This document shows, in pieces, positions 63,985 to 64,000 of a stretch of 64,000 nucleotides of DNA. The stretch is from positions 82,780 to 146,779 of the forward strand of contig CAWJSC010000003.1 in NCBI GenBank assembly GCA_963845425.1. The letters are read 5' to 3'. Under the pieces are notes generated by a model. It searched no databases. It was not told where the DNA came from and saw nothing but the letters and a program-made list of their open reading frames with translations. Made by a program: the position numbers and the translations under genes. Position 1 is the first letter of the stretch. Every line of letters starts with the position of its first letter. The DNA is from DATDAH01 sp963845425 (GTDB taxonomy: Bacteria; Actinomycetota; Acidimicrobiia; Acidimicrobiales; DATDAH01).

Positions 63985-64000
63985 TGCCCCTGGTCGTCGG

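Overview
The window is very GC-rich, densely packed DNA with GTG, TTG and ATG starts and many one- to four-base gene overlaps. Gene content is actinobacterial: WS/DGAT acyltransferase, FadD-type acyl-CoA ligases, a FadH/old-yellow-enzyme oxidoreductase, actinobacterial-type xylose isomerase, NarL-type two-component genes and VapBC. A high-GC actinobacterium, possibly of class Acidimicrobiia, is the best guess. This is inferred from gene content only; there is no rRNA marker.

Layout. (1) 1-8.5 kb, minus strand: a partial membrane protein, then a branched-chain-amino-acid-type ABC importer (livF, livG, fused livH-livM) with three tandem paralogous lipoprotein binding proteins. Each binding-protein gene has a 15-bp palindrome upstream that looks like a TetR-family operator; the third gene is frameshifted. 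(2) 8.5-27.6 kb: lipid and redox metabolism (quinone oxidoreductase, FadH/OYE enzyme, alpha/beta hydrolase, epimerase, serine hydrolase, frameshifted WS/DGAT, amidohydrolase, cupin, a beta-propeller gene overlapping a MoaD-like carrier, a membrane sulfatase, two AMP-forming ligases, a degenerate ThDP-enzyme-like protein, an EamA exporter). (3) 27.6-40.4 kb: a signalling block. A response regulator with an added class III cyclase domain, a MacB-type ATPase, two FtsX-type permeases, a sensor kinase and a CrtI-like oxidoreductase run leftward as a probable operon. Two receiver proteins and a cupredoxin-like lipoprotein lie beside it. (4) 40.4-47.7 kb: vapBC, NfeD-slipin, an MBL hydrolase, and two paralogous cyclic-nucleotide-binding proteins. 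Between those two lies a patch of clearly lower GC (about 44.8-45.75 kb). It holds a decayed C-terminal fragment resembling polymorphic-toxin tails, coupled to a small PH-like membrane protein. (5) 47.7-64 kb: carbohydrate metabolism. A GH-like TIM-barrel enzyme, SDRs, a gutted molybdopterin oxidoreductase, aldose epimerase and a LacI regulator come first. They are followed by an L-arabinokinase-like GHMP kinase, an IMPase-like phosphatase, GalT, GH2 and GH3 glycosidases, and xylA.

Two broad points. Single-base frameshifts are concentrated in 48-64 kb, where most metabolic genes are broken although catalytic motifs are intact. This is either recent decay of the whole cluster or a local sequence-quality problem. 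In addition, several intergenic hairpins share a TTCTGG/CCAGAA stem end, and in at least two of them the stop codons lie inside the stem.

How the genes fit together: the LacI protein probably represses GH2 and the GH3/xylA divergon through operators of the TGTTAGCGCTANCA type. The glycosidases would release galactose or pentose sugars, to be used by the kinase, GalT and xylA. The sensor kinase and the cyclase-type regulator probably control the ABC exporter encoded between them.
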